Of a stretch of DNA of 64,000 nucleotides, positions 26,713-35,728 are shown piece by piece. Origin of the DNA: an uncultured Pseudoalteromonas sp. (GTDB taxonomy: Bacteria > Pseudomonadota > Gammaproteobacteria > Enterobacterales > Alteromonadaceae). Each line of letters starts with the position of its first letter. Positions within the stretch are counted from its first letter, which is position 1. Where the stretch lies: the NCBI GenBank assembly GCA_947493455.1, contig CANLRB010000009.1:124001-188000 (forward strand), given 5' to 3'. Both the position numbers and the translations under genes were made by a program. The notes beneath the pieces are model-generated. The model had not been told where the DNA came from and searched no databases. It saw only the letters and a list, made by a program, of their open reading frames with translations.

Positions 26713-27447
26713 TCACAACAATAACTGCTGTTTAAACTTAGTCGCTTGGCGGCGCGAGACTTCAAGTATGGCGCCATTGTGTAAAGTGATTTGGTACCCG
26801 CCTGATACCCAAGGTTCAATATGTGTAATACAGCTCAGTTGTACAATGCAGCTACGGCTAATTTTAAAAAAGTAGTTTGGGTCAAGCTTAGTTTCAATGC
26901 TAGATAAAGATGCGCTATGAGTAATCACCTTGTCGCCATAATGAATACGGCTGTAATTGCCAAGGGCTTCAATATAACTTACGTCTTTTACCTGAATCAG
27001 TTGACATTGTTCGCCGTCTTTTACAAAAAATGACTGTGCCATATTGAGCGGTTGTGAAGTCGGCGGAGCGGTATTTACCTCACTTTCTTCGCTCGTAATA
27101 TTAAGTTTACCTAGTGCTTTTTTAAGGCGCGCTTGCTTAATCGGTTTGAGCAAATAGTCTACCGTATTATGTTCAAATGCCTGCAGTGCAAACCGATCAA
27201 ACGCTGTTGTAAATATGAGCTTAGGAACAACCGTAAGTGATGCCAAAATATCAAATGCGGTGCCACCGGGTAAGTCGATATCCATAAAAACGAGCTCAGG
27301 ATTATGCATTTCAATAACTTTTTTTGCGCTAGTTACATCTATCGCTTCACCAACAATATTGATGTTATCAAATTCGTTTAGCAGTGATCTCAATTCAAAC
27401 CGAGCAAGGTCAGAGTCTTCAACAATTACCACATTTATCTGAGTCAT
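26713..27447 (-). CDS. LytTR-type response regulator
   Basis: A 244-residue regulator: receiver domain with acidic pair Glu10-Asp11 (VIVEDSD), phospho-acceptor Asp56 (VFMDIDLPGG) and the Lys in LLKPIKQ; then a LytTR DNA-binding domain (VKDVSYIEALGNYSRIHYGD, FFKISRSCIVQLSCITHIEP, LEVSRRQATKFKQQ). It is 22 bases downstream of the LytS-type kinase gene, so the two form a two-component system of the YehU/YehT-LytS/LytR class. It sits next to lanA (convergent) and, through its kinase gene, is divergent from a serine hydrolase. Either could be a target; the hydrolase is favoured because a second such pair has the same neighbour. Confidence 0.92.
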   Translation of the reverse strand: MTQINVVIVEDSDLARFELRSLLNEFDNINIVGEAIDVTSAKKVIEMHNPELVFMDIDLPGGTAFDILASLTVVPKLIFTTAFDRFALQAFEHNTVDYLLKPIKQARLKKALGKLNITSEESEVNTAPPTSQPLNMAQSFFVKDGEQCQLIQVKDVSYIEALGNYSRIHYGDKVITHSASLSSIETKLDPNYFFKISRSCIVQLSCITHIEPWVSGGYQITLHNGAILEVSRRQATKFKQQLLL

Positions 27448-27469
27448 TTGTACCCTTATCGATTTAATA

Positions 27470-28483
27470 TTATGAACTAAATAGCAATTTAGCCGTTACA
27501 TTGCCATTAGCCGCCTGCAGAGTAAATGAAATGTTTTGTTCGTTAAACATAACAAGCCGTGCTTTTAAGTTTTCAATACCTAGCCCTGTGCTATTTGTAT
27601 CTTGAATTAACACATCCCCCGGGTGCGAGAGTGCAATATGCCATTGCTTATCATTTATTTTTGCCACTTCTAAATACAGCATTCCAGTCACCGCTTGCCG
27701 ACCAAATGCGTGTTTAATTGCGTTTTCGACCAGCAATTGCAGCGCCATTTTGGGTATGGGTTGAGCTAAAAATTGTTCATCAATTTGTTTTTTATATTCT
27801 AATCGCTTGCCGAGCTGCAATTGATGCAGTGCGACAAAGTCATCAACAAATTCAATTTCCTGCTGCAATGTTACTGCGCTTATTTTTTGTTCGGTAAGTT
27901 GATAACGCATTAGGTCGGCAAATGCCATTAACATATCGCGGGCTTTATTGGCGTCCATTAGGACCATCGCACGAATATTATTAATCGAATTAAACATAAA
28001 ATGTGGGCTTAACTGATCAAGCAACGCGTTAAGTTGTGCCTCTTTTGCTTGCAGTGCCATTACTTGATTTTGTTGCTCCAACATATATAGAGTCGATTGG
28101 CGACTAATAGCCCAGTATAAACAACTCCAAATAAGCAAAATAAAAAAGAGCACAAATGTAATGCTGGCACTCGGTTGGCTTTCAAATAACGGTGTGAAAC
28201 CGCCGGCAAACAAATCAACTAACTGCCACAACAGCATATGCGTTTGCGTGGCGGCAGCTGCTGCGATTAAACTGCCAAAAATGATACTTCCCACCCAAAT
28301 AAATACAGATTTCGTTTTTACCATTACCCATTGGTAACCTTTTCGTAATAGACAACTAGTTAATAAACCTAAACCCGTGGTGCTAATAGCAAATATAACG
28401 GCATTACGACTTATAAACGGCGTGTCGCCAAACAGCATCACCATAAATAATAATACAGGGATCCAACCAATGGCTTGCAACAA
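27470..28483 (-). CDS. LytS/YehU-type membrane histidine kinase
   Basis: A kinase of about 338 residues: three to four N-terminal membrane spans (WIPVLLFMVMLFGD, FIWVGSIIFGSLIAAAAA, ITFVLFFILLIWSCLYWAI), then the His_kinase domain with LDQLSPHFMFNSINNIRAMV, and HATPase motifs NAIKHAFG and TGLGIENLKARL. Family members phosphorylate LytTR regulators; its partner is the next gene. The start is unclear. The frame begins at TTG 28483 without a good ribosome site. An ATG at 28522 would encode the expected extra residues only if an A7 run at about 28502-28508 were one base shorter. It is divergent from the serine hydrolase at 28771. Confidence 0.85.
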   Translation of the reverse strand: MLQAIGWIPVLLFMVMLFGDTPFISRNAVIFAISTTGLGLLTSCLLRKGYQWVMVKTKSVFIWVGSIIFGSLIAAAAATQTHMLLWQLVDLFAGGFTPLFESQPSASITFVLFFILLIWSCLYWAISRQSTLYMLEQQNQVMALQAKEAQLNALLDQLSPHFMFNSINNIRAMVLMDANKARDMLMAFADLMRYQLTEQKISAVTLQQEIEFVDDFVALHQLQLGKRLEYKKQIDEQFLAQPIPKMALQLLVENAIKHAFGRQAVTGMLYLEVAKINDKQWHIALSHPGDVLIQDTNSTGLGIENLKARLVMFNEQNISFTLQAANGNVTAKLLFSS

Positions 28484-28770
28484 TATAAATGAAAAGCCTG
28501 ATTTTTTTGATTATTCGCATTGGAGTTGAGCATTGACTAAACGTATAAAAATATTACGTTAAACCGTAGCATTTTGTCAGTAGCAATATGCAACTGGTAT
28601 ATAACAACTTTAAACGGTCCTATATTTGTTTTAGCGGTATTGCGTTTTAAAAAAGATCACATAAGCCCGCTTAACCACACATACACCCTATCGACATAAT
28701 TTCTGAACAGCGATTTATTAAGCCTCTATGCTGATTGCAAAACCGCTATGCATCAACTGGAGATTCAATT

Positions 28771-29988
28771 ATGAATAAAACAATATTAATCACATCAGCC
28801 GCTTTAATGATTGGCAGCACGACATTTCAATCTAAAGCAAACACAAAACAAACCACGCTAACTACTCAGCAAAACAAAATAGAAGCCGTTAATACAGAAC
28901 TAAGCGCGGCACTCAGTCAATGGCGTAAAGACTTTAACGTACCATCACTGGTGATTGCAGTAGGTGTAGAAGGGAAAACGGTATTTAATCAAGCTGTAGG
29001 CTTGGCAGATATTGAATCAAGCCGCCCCGCGACCACCACAACACCGTATTCGGTAGGTAGTATTGCAAAATCAATGACAAGCTTAGCAATGGCGCGTTTA
29101 GTTGAACAAAATAAACTGACTTTACATGCCCCCATTTCAAGCTATGGTACATATAAACAAGATTGGCAGCCACTTACTAGCTATCAATTAGCATCGCACA
29201 CTGCAGGCATAGTGCATTACAACAAAGCACGAGAACAACGTGAATTTAACGAGCCACGCGATCACTGGCAGCCACAGCAAGCCTTTGACGTGTTTGACCA
29301 TGAACCATTGGCATTTAAATCAGGAAGTAATTTTAAATACAGCTCTAGTGGCTATATTCTGCTGTCTGACGTATTAGCGAAAGCCGCAAACATGCCCTAC
29401 TTACAACTAATGCGCCAAGAAGTGTTCAGCCCATTAAATATGCACCATACCTTGTTCGATTCAAGCGCAGCAAATAAGGGAAAAGAAGCTGTGTACTATG
29501 TGCCAGTTAGCTTTGATAACGACATTAACACAACAAAACGAATACGAGACACCGAAAAGCGTGACCGCAGCTTCTTATTTGGTGGCGGCGGCTACCAGTC
29601 AACTGCAAACGATTTAGTGACAATGGCTTGGCATATGAATCAAGACGACTATTTAACAGAAACCACTCGAACCAAATTAACCACCCCAGTAACCTTGCCA
29701 AATGGCAAAAACAACCCACAAAACTACGGTCTAGGCTGGCGCATTCATGAGATGGACTTAAGTCAGTTTATTCCGGGAAAACCTAAAACAAACATTAAAG
29801 GTGTGCATCACGGCGGGACGACTGCAAATGCGGCAAACGCTTACCTTTTAAGTTTTCCAAAATATGGCGTAAGCATTGCCTATACCACTAATAGCATACC
29901 TAAAAACCAAGACCCACAAGCTAACCTACAAGTACAAATGTGGTTATGGCTATATCGCTATGTTGAGGCGATGCAAGCGAACGGTTAA
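28771..29988 (+). CDS. Secreted class C serine hydrolase (beta-lactamase family)
   Basis: ATG 28771 follows TGGAGA and starts a signal peptide (MNKTILITSAALMIGSTTFQ). The 405-residue product has the active-site set of penicillin-binding-protein/AmpC-like hydrolases: Ser97-x-x-Lys100 in VGSIAKSMTSL, Tyr190-Ser-Ser in KYSSSGYILLSD, and HHGGTT as the third motif. This family includes esterases, D-aminopeptidases and true beta-lactamases; sequence alone does not show which. The hydrolase is divergent from the LytS/LytTR pair, which probably regulates it. Three enzymes of this family occur in the window (also 34413 and 41167). Confidence 0.9.
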   Translation: MNKTILITSAALMIGSTTFQSKANTKQTTLTTQQNKIEAVNTELSAALSQWRKDFNVPSLVIAVGVEGKTVFNQAVGLADIESSRPATTTTPYSVGSIAKSMTSLAMARLVEQNKLTLHAPISSYGTYKQDWQPLTSYQLASHTAGIVHYNKAREQREFNEPRDHWQPQQAFDVFDHEPLAFKSGSNFKYSSSGYILLSDVLAKAANMPYLQLMRQEVFSPLNMHHTLFDSSAANKGKEAVYYVPVSFDNDINTTKRIRDTEKRDRSFLFGGGGYQSTANDLVTMAWHMNQDDYLTETTRTKLTTPVTLPNGKNNPQNYGLGWRIHEMDLSQFIPGKPKTNIKGVHHGGTTANAANAYLLSFPKYGVSIAYTTNSIPKNQDPQANLQVQMWLWLYRYVEAMQANG

Positions 29989-30011
29989 AGAATGAGTCAA
30001 TGGCAAGAGAT

Positions 30012-30045
30012 AAAAGCAAAAAGGCAAAGCAGGTGTGCTTTGCCT
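30012..30045 (-). terminator. Bidirectional terminator between hydrolase and TMEM175-like gene
   Basis: Stem AGGCAAAGCA (30022-30031) / TGCTTTGCCT (30036-30045), GGTG loop. On the minus strand it is followed by TTTTGCTTTT, so it ends the leftward gene at 30087; it may also serve the hydrolase. Confidence 0.7.
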
Positions 30046-30086
30046 CTCTATCGTAATTTATTTGACGGTGAGGGTGTTCGCTTAAG

Positions 30087-30800
30087 TTATTCAGCTAACA
30101 CACTTTGCGCTTTTTGCTCGCCTCGCTTTACAATAGCCGTTAAAGGAATGCCCACTAATACAAAAATTCCGCCAACGAGCAGATCCCAAAAGCTTGGCAG
30201 GATCAACGCGAGTGTCACTACAATACCAGCAAATACAACATGAGTGATATGGCCATACATAATATAACGAGTCATAACCCGTTCAGAGTCGCTTAAACCA
30301 ATTTCATCGGCGCTTAAGTAGGCATGTCGATATAATAAAGCAAACACAAAAAACACAGCCCCATAGCCGAGGTAATAAATAACCGTAAGTAATGGAGCCT
30401 GCTCTAACGTGAGTACCTCAGCAATTGCTTGATCACTCTCAAAACCCCCCGTCAAAAGATTCACTAAAAAGGTCGCTAAAAACTTGAGTGGATAGGCGAA
30501 CAGCATCACCATGAATATGAGCACAGCATTGAGCATCATGGTTTTTTTATCTTCTAGATTGAAGCGGCGGAAAAAAAGGTAGTGGCAATACCACAGCAAG
30601 AGTAGTGCGGCAAAACAAAACATAGTGGCTATGCCATCACGCCAAAGCGATGTTATTTCAGAAAATGACTGCGGCACACTCGACGCAGCCACCAATGTTA
30701 ACGCAAGCGCAAATACGATATCCGACAAATTTTCAGTACGTGACACCTCTTCACCACGCCACGTGAAATACTTTTCTTCTTTTTTTATTATTTTGACCAT
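30087..30800 (-). CDS. TMEM175/DUF1211-like membrane protein
   Basis: A 237-residue protein with about six membrane spans. The first carries the family signature near its start: SRTENLSDIVFALALTLV, close to the RxxxFSDxVFAxxxTLL filter motif of TMEM175 channels, though only one such repeat is present, so a bacterial tetramer would be expected. TMEM175 proteins conduct K+. The Phe of FSD is Leu here (NLSD), so channel function is not assured. A longer form from TTG 30827 exists; ATG 30800 is favoured although its AAAGGAG is somewhat distant. It is monocistronic. Confidence 0.68.
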   Translation of the reverse strand: MVKIIKKEEKYFTWRGEEVSRTENLSDIVFALALTLVAASSVPQSFSEITSLWRDGIATMFCFAALLLLWYCHYLFFRRFNLEDKKTMMLNAVLIFMVMLFAYPLKFLATFLVNLLTGGFESDQAIAEVLTLEQAPLLTVIYYLGYGAVFFVFALLYRHAYLSADEIGLSDSERVMTRYIMYGHITHVVFAGIVVTLALILPSFWDLLVGGIFVLVGIPLTAIVKRGEQKAQSVLAE

Positions 30801-31185
30801 AGTGTGTACTTTCACTCCTTTAACCAAGCGCGACTCGCGTAGGTACTATCTTATTTTTAACTTTCCTCGGTATTTATTAAAAACCACTACTACCATAAAA
30901 AGCACTATATTCAGCCAGTAAACTATAAAATGCCCCTTTATTAAACTAAGTTAATTTAGGTTGTACTTATAAAGCCCAATACCAATCAAGCAACCGAAAA
31001 AATACTCCTTCCAGGGAAGTTATAAAGAATTGCAAAAAAATCAGCACATGTACTCTTTTCCAAAACAATATTAACCTTTCTAAATTAGTAAATTACATAA
31101 TAAAAGATACATCAAATATAGTTGAAATATACGCCAAATAATTTATGTTACTGTAATAACAAAAATAAAATAATAAGGAAATTAA
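30801..31185. other. Intergenic region between divergent genes
   Basis: About 385 bases without a gene, AT-rich towards the right. It should contain the promoters of the leftward TMEM175-like gene and the rightward PKD lipoprotein; AATAAGGAAATTAA just before 31186 is the latter's ribosome site. No striking repeat seen. Confidence 0.5.
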
Positions 31186-33912
31186 ATGAAAATCAAGACA
31201 ACTATTCTTTTCTGTATATTTTTTTCCCTTGTAGCCTGTGGCGGCAGTGGTAGTGATAGTTCTGATCAGACTGACAAAATAAATACTCCACCTACTGTTG
31301 ATGCAGGACAAGATATTTCGACTCAGCCTACTGAAACAGTCACTTTAGAAGGCAATGCTTTAGATAGTGACGGCACTATTACTTCATATAATTGGACTCA
31401 GCTTGAAGGTCCATCTGTTGTACTAAATGACTCAACCAAAAAAGACGCATACTTTGTAGCACCAACGTTGACTGAGTCAGCAGTGCTTATTTTTAGATTA
31501 ACTGTTTTAGATAATGATAATGCATCAAGTTATGATGATATTTCAGTAACAGTTTCACCGGTTGAACAAAATGTTGCAAAAATTGAATTGTTAAGTCCTC
31601 AAATTGTACTGACTGATAGCGAACAAGAGATTGACTTAGCGCCAATCGTAACTGATTTCAATGGCAACATTATCGAACGGAATTTAAATTGGCACGTTGC
31701 AAAAGAAGGTGTAATTAATATCAATGATGAAGCCAAAGTTAAAGCATTGAGTCCTTTCGAAATAACCGAAATCTACGCTTCTTACGGTGACGTCGTTTCA
31801 AATACTATTGTCGTATCTACTGCATTGTTAAATAGCAACGTTGTAAACCTCAATGATGACGACATTATCGCTACCACGCAAAATCAAAACCAAGCAGACT
31901 CCCAAACTTTTCAAGTTGAACTAACCAATTTGGCGGGAGCGCAACAAAACTCAATTTTGACTTATTTGGGTAACCCTGCGTTTGCAGGAAAGGTTGAAAG
32001 TATCGAGAACTCTGCAATGGGCTATTTAGTTACTTTGTCGGCCGTTAACCTAGATGATATTTTCGAAGATATGCCATTTAACATATCAGCTACATTAGTG
32101 GTAGACGAAAACCAACTATCGAAATCATACGGAAAGGCTTATTCAATAAATAAAACAGAGAATGGATTTAATTTCACACTAAAAAATGAATATGATCGAG
32201 TACAAACCGATGAGTTAAACAAATATAAAATAGTTCACAAAGCGACCGGAGAAGAAGCTTCTGCGATAACTGGTTGGGTATGCACGAGTAGCACCTATGG
32301 TAGTGTAGCAGTTGACTTTGGTTCTGATTTTACACTTCCTGTTCCAGAGATTGACTTAAGGATATTCCGCAACATCGACTCCAATGTTATTGGTATGTCT
32401 ATCGATGCTAACTACTCGAGCGATATAACAACATATCTCAATTTGAGCTCCGAAATCCAGGGTTCATTTAACTGTGAGTATGATATGGCGACTTATCGGC
32501 TTCGCCGGCTTGAACGCGCTCACCCAATATTTAGGTTAATAAGGCCGCAAATTGATCCTGAAATTAACATAACAGGAGAAGCCTCTCTTGCTCAAAACCT
32601 TGAACTTCGCAGCTCTTTAGGAGTGGAAGGCAGTTTATCCGCATCAGTTAAGTGTGAAAACACATGCTCTTTTTCTTCGAGTAAAAACCCTAGTAGTACT
32701 TTCTTTTTGCAACCGACAGTAATACCGTCAGCTAAACTCGCAATTGACTTAAATGCGAGTTTAGAAATCGATGTAGAGGTGAACCCCATTTTTATCGGCT
32801 CGTATGAATTGATGGAAATAATTTTATATTCGGAAAACGAACTTAAACTACGAGATTTAACTTCGCAACTCAGTGAACTACCAGCGGTTGAAGATGCTGA
32901 TAATAATTTATTTTCACTTGAAATGGGTCTACAAATAGAGTCTGGTGAAGATGTTACATCAGCGTTGAGATTCATTGGCTTTGAGATACAGGAAAATATT
33001 GAATTATTCGCTACAACATTCTTCGACGGTAAATCGCTTGAGTCGAAGCGCTTTGAAAATATAGCCGATGATACAGAAGCATTCGATTTTCAGCTAACTT
33101 TCGACCACAACCGTTCACTATCGCCTTTTATTAATGAACAGATCAATCCGAGTCAAGGAAAATCAATAGCGTTTTATGTTGGCGAGCAAGGTAATGATAT
33201 CCCGAGTAACTACTCCTTAATATCAGTCGATAACGTACAATATAATTACAATGCAAATGAAAAAATAAGTTCCTACTCAGGTTCCATAACAAAAGAAAGC
33301 TTATTGGGTTTGGGCGATACATTGTATGCTGTGTATACTCCACCATTTATGAGTAACTTTGGCGAGCTTGGAAAATTCGCATTAGATGCATTGCCACTTT
33401 GTCTCGAAAACTATTTACTTGGACAGCATCCTCTAATGTCAGAAAGCTCAGCAGTTTTTCTGCACACGGACGCTAGCTTTTTTAGTGACAAAGTTGAACT
33501 CACCGATCTCGAAACTCACTCGATACACAGCTCAGGAATAGTCCAGAAAGGTCCGATTGGCTTATATTGGTTCTCTGTCATAATAAACAAAGATGAAGAT
33601 AATCAACAGATTGGCTGGCTCCTACCTGAAGATTTTTATTTAGACAATGAAAGCTGCGATTCATACTCTCATATAGCTGTACACCCAGCTGTCGGAGCGT
33701 CTACGATTATAGCGACTCCACCCGCTACTGTAAGCAATTCAGATCCTCTATGTGTAATTGCCGCTGGAGCAGGTATAAACCTTACTAACAGCCCTGTTTT
33801 TACAAATGATTTGGGTATTAAATGGCGAGAGGTTACTGTTGAAACAGGACACTGCAAAGGAACACAAGGTTGGATAGAAAGCTCTCTCATAAATGAAGTT
33901 ATCGAGTTTTAA
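31186..33912 (+). CDS. Large PKD-domain lipoprotein
   Basis: A 908-residue protein with a lipobox (MKIKTTILFCIFFSLVAC GGSG; Cys18) and a Ser/Asp linker typical of surface lipoproteins. Residues about 35-125 are a PKD/REJ-like domain (PPTVDAGQDIST, ITSYNWTQLEGPSV, FRLTVLDNDNASSYDDISV). Residues 130-210 look like a bacterial Ig-like domain (IELLSPQIVLTDSEQEI). The long middle is beta-rich and not recognised; it contains a Cys pair region (VKCENTCSF). The C-terminus (CVIAAGAGINLTNSPVF, WREVTVETGHCKGTQGWI) resembles an SH3-like fold. It stands alone. A role in adhesion or polymer binding at the cell surface is an inference from PKD. Confidence 0.75.
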   Translation: MKIKTTILFCIFFSLVACGGSGSDSSDQTDKINTPPTVDAGQDISTQPTETVTLEGNALDSDGTITSYNWTQLEGPSVVLNDSTKKDAYFVAPTLTESAVLIFRLTVLDNDNASSYDDISVTVSPVEQNVAKIELLSPQIVLTDSEQEIDLAPIVTDFNGNIIERNLNWHVAKEGVININDEAKVKALSPFEITEIYASYGDVVSNTIVVSTALLNSNVVNLNDDDIIATTQNQNQADSQTFQVELTNLAGAQQNSILTYLGNPAFAGKVESIENSAMGYLVTLSAVNLDDIFEDMPFNISATLVVDENQLSKSYGKAYSINKTENGFNFTLKNEYDRVQTDELNKYKIVHKATGEEASAITGWVCTSSTYGSVAVDFGSDFTLPVPEIDLRIFRNIDSNVIGMSIDANYSSDITTYLNLSSEIQGSFNCEYDMATYRLRRLERAHPIFRLIRPQIDPEINITGEASLAQNLELRSSLGVEGSLSASVKCENTCSFSSSKNPSSTFFLQPTVIPSAKLAIDLNASLEIDVEVNPIFIGSYELMEIILYSENELKLRDLTSQLSELPAVEDADNNLFSLEMGLQIESGEDVTSALRFIGFEIQENIELFATTFFDGKSLESKRFENIADDTEAFDFQLTFDHNRSLSPFINEQINPSQGKSIAFYVGEQGNDIPSNYSLISVDNVQYNYNANEKISSYSGSITKESLLGLGDTLYAVYTPPFMSNFGELGKFALDALPLCLENYLLGQHPLMSESSAVFLHTDASFFSDKVELTDLETHSIHSSGIVQKGPIGLYWFSVIINKDEDNQQIGWLLPEDFYLDNESCDSYSHIAVHPAVGASTIIATPPATVSNSDPLCVIAAGAGINLTNSPVFTNDLGIKWREVTVETGHCKGTQGWIESSLINEVIEF

Positions 33913-33935
33913 GTTTAATAAAATAGTACAAAAAA

Positions 33936-33961
33936 AGGGCTGAAATTTATTTTTTAGCCCT
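33936..33961 (+). terminator. Terminator after the PKD lipoprotein gene
   Basis: Stem AGGGCT (33936-33941) / AGCCCT (33956-33961) enclosing GAAATTTATTTTTT; it is preceded by an A-run, so it may also end leftward transcription. Confidence 0.5.
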
Positions 33962-34118
33962 GGCTCCAATACTCAATCACTCCGCGACAAATCTATTATC
34001 TTTAGTATTAAATAATGCTTAAAACACCGCTTGCATTTTTAATAACAAATAATGCAACTTAATTAAAGGTGACTGCGGTCCCATAAGATAATTTTTAACT
34101 GGATTGAGCCATGTAAAC

Positions 34119-34412
34119 TTATAACTTAGTAAAAGGCGCTTGCTCACCAAAATAAAGGTGAAACGGTACTAGCTCTTTTTTGCCATTTCGCTGTGAGAGC
34201 TGAAAATAGTTTTCGGTACATTCGTAAGAGTAAGCATTATTTTCTCTTGGTACGATAACCCGTTTTTCTTCACCACTGTATTGCGAATATAACGTATTGC
34301 CGTCAAATGAAATCGTCAATTCTCGGTGATCTTCACCAAGGTAGCGCCCTACCAATTCTTTTATTGTTGCACTCGCTTTTGTGCCACTTACAGGTTTAGG
34401 TGACAAGTTGAG
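34119..34412 (-). pseudogene. Detached C-terminal domain of the serine hydrolase
   Basis: Directly after TAA 34413-34415 the serine hydrolase frame continues as LNLSPKPVSGTKASATI and then the compact beta domain VGRYLGEDHRELTISFDGNT, ending at 34119. Its pattern (GxY, LTISFDGxxLYxQ, late P and F) is that of the accessory C-terminal domain found on many class C hydrolases. The piece has no start of its own except TTG 34406 with no ribosome site. It therefore looks like the tail of one original gene of about 455 codons, cut off by a CAA-to-TAA change. Confidence 0.72.
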
Positions 34413-35483
34413 TTACAATGCCAACATATCTAGCAATGCGGGACCAGGGTGGTTTTTATCTAAATTAGTAAATGCGGTAGCTGTGATGTTTTCATTTGGA
34501 AAATGAACATGCCATGTAAAAAAGCCCGGAACCATGCCCTGATGGCTGTAACTCGCTAAGCCAACAAGTGGGTAAATATCGATTCCATAACCGTACTTAA
34601 TTGGCTCATCGTTAGTTAACAAGGCTTGTGTGTGCATTTTTCCGAACGTGCTTTTTGATAAAACCTTGCCTGATGTTAAAGCGCGTTGCCATACGCTCAT
34701 ATCAGACAATGTCGACGCGATTGCACCCGACGCACCAATCCAACTTCTATCGACTTCCCATTCACGCTCAGTTGATAACTCTGCCGGTACATAGTTGTGT
34801 GGCGAGTTGGCATGACTGCTGTAACCTCTGACAGCATTTAAATGCAAGCCTTTTGTCATCACAAAGGTTTTCGTCATACCGAGCGGCTTAAAAAATGTTT
34901 GTGCAAGATACTGCTGGTAAGTCACTCCGCTGGCAACTTCGATAACTTTACCCAACAGAACATAGCCGGTATTCGAGTAGCTATACTTTTCGCCTGAGTT
35001 TGCAACAACCGCTTGCTTACTCATTTCATTAATCACTTTATCAAGTGGCGCATTTTTATGCCAAATCGCAGTCACATCGGGGTATATTAAGTAGTTTGGC
35101 AAGCCTGCTGTATGACTGAGCACACGTTCAATTGTTGCATTGCCATATGATGGGTCTAGGTCGGGAATAAACTTGGCCAATGTGTCTTGCAATGAGAGCT
35201 GGCGCTGTTCGACTAGCTTTAAAATAGCGGCGGCCGTAAACGTTTTTGTCACTGAGCCTATTTGAAAAACATCGCGCTCATTTAATTTTCGTTTAGAATC
35301 TATATCGGCAAGGCCAATTGCATTGGTATACACCAACTTATTATTTTGCTCAATGCGCACCGCCATACCCGGTGCATTTGGGTCGTTATGGCACTGTAAT
35401 ATTGAATCAAAGTCATGTGATTTAGCATTTACGTTAAACCCTAAAGCGCAGCTTAATAAACCTATGGCAAACTTTTCATTCAT
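34413..35483 (-). CDS. Secreted class C serine hydrolase, C-terminally truncated
   Basis: A 356-residue beta-lactamase-family hydrolase with a signal peptide (MNEKFAIGLLSCALGFNVNA). Active-site motifs are intact: Ser77-x-x-Lys80 in QIGSVTKTFTAAAI, Tyr169-Ser-Asn171 in YSYSNTGYVLLGKV, and HQG in SYSHQGMVPGF. Translation stops at TAA 34413, but the same frame continues into an accessory domain, so the catalytic domain is whole while the tail is lost; activity may survive. Upstream lies a cluster of ATTACA-NN-TGTAAT dyads (35518-35566), fitting control by a BlaI/MecI/CopY-type repressor, none of which is encoded in the window. Confidence 0.88.
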   Translation of the reverse strand: MNEKFAIGLLSCALGFNVNAKSHDFDSILQCHNDPNAPGMAVRIEQNNKLVYTNAIGLADIDSKRKLNERDVFQIGSVTKTFTAAAILKLVEQRQLSLQDTLAKFIPDLDPSYGNATIERVLSHTAGLPNYLIYPDVTAIWHKNAPLDKVINEMSKQAVVANSGEKYSYSNTGYVLLGKVIEVASGVTYQQYLAQTFFKPLGMTKTFVMTKGLHLNAVRGYSSHANSPHNYVPAELSTEREWEVDRSWIGASGAIASTLSDMSVWQRALTSGKVLSKSTFGKMHTQALLTNDEPIKYGYGIDIYPLVGLASYSHQGMVPGFFTWHVHFPNENITATAFTNLDKNHPGPALLDMLAL

Positions 35484-35517
35484 TTTTTGACCTTATACTC
35501 ATTGTAAAGATATATTA

Positions 35518-35566
35518 ATTACACCTGTAATCAAATAAAATATTACACATGTAATTATAAATTACA
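35518..35566 (-). promoter_or_regulatory. Operator cluster of TACA/TGTA dyads upstream of the serine hydrolase
   Basis: Two perfect six-base dyads, ATTACACCTGTAAT (35518-35531) and ATTACACATGTAAT (35542-35555), have centres 24 bp apart. A third dyad overlaps the second: TGTAATTATAAATTACA (35550-35566), seven-base arms around ATA. They lie 35-83 bases upstream of the hydrolase start. The TACA-NN-TGTA core is that of BlaI/MecI and CopY operators. Confidence 0.7.
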
Positions 35567-35681
35567 ACCTGAGTATCTTGGCTATCGGTGTCGACCTGAA
35601 ACTGAATAAAAAAACCGATGACAGCTACAAACCGCCCTCACCTCGGACTGTAATGAGTTAATCAAAATAAGAACCTAACGA

Positions 35682-35706
35682 TAACTGCGCTTTTCAAACG
35701 CAGTTA
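35682..35706 (-). terminator. Hairpin after the leftward membrane protein gene
   Basis: Stem TAACTGCG (35682-35689) / CGCAGTTA (35699-35706), 9-nt loop, 23 bases after the stop at 35729. T-tract weak. Confidence 0.5.
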
Positions 35707-35728
35707 CCGCCATTACCGCTAGTGATGA

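Noticed and set aside
11067-34415. Stop-codon reassignment of TAA to glutamine, suggested by three in-frame TAA codons.
   Set aside because: Most clearly complete genes here, including lanA and many operon genes, end at TAA with sensible C-termini, so TAA is used as a normal stop.
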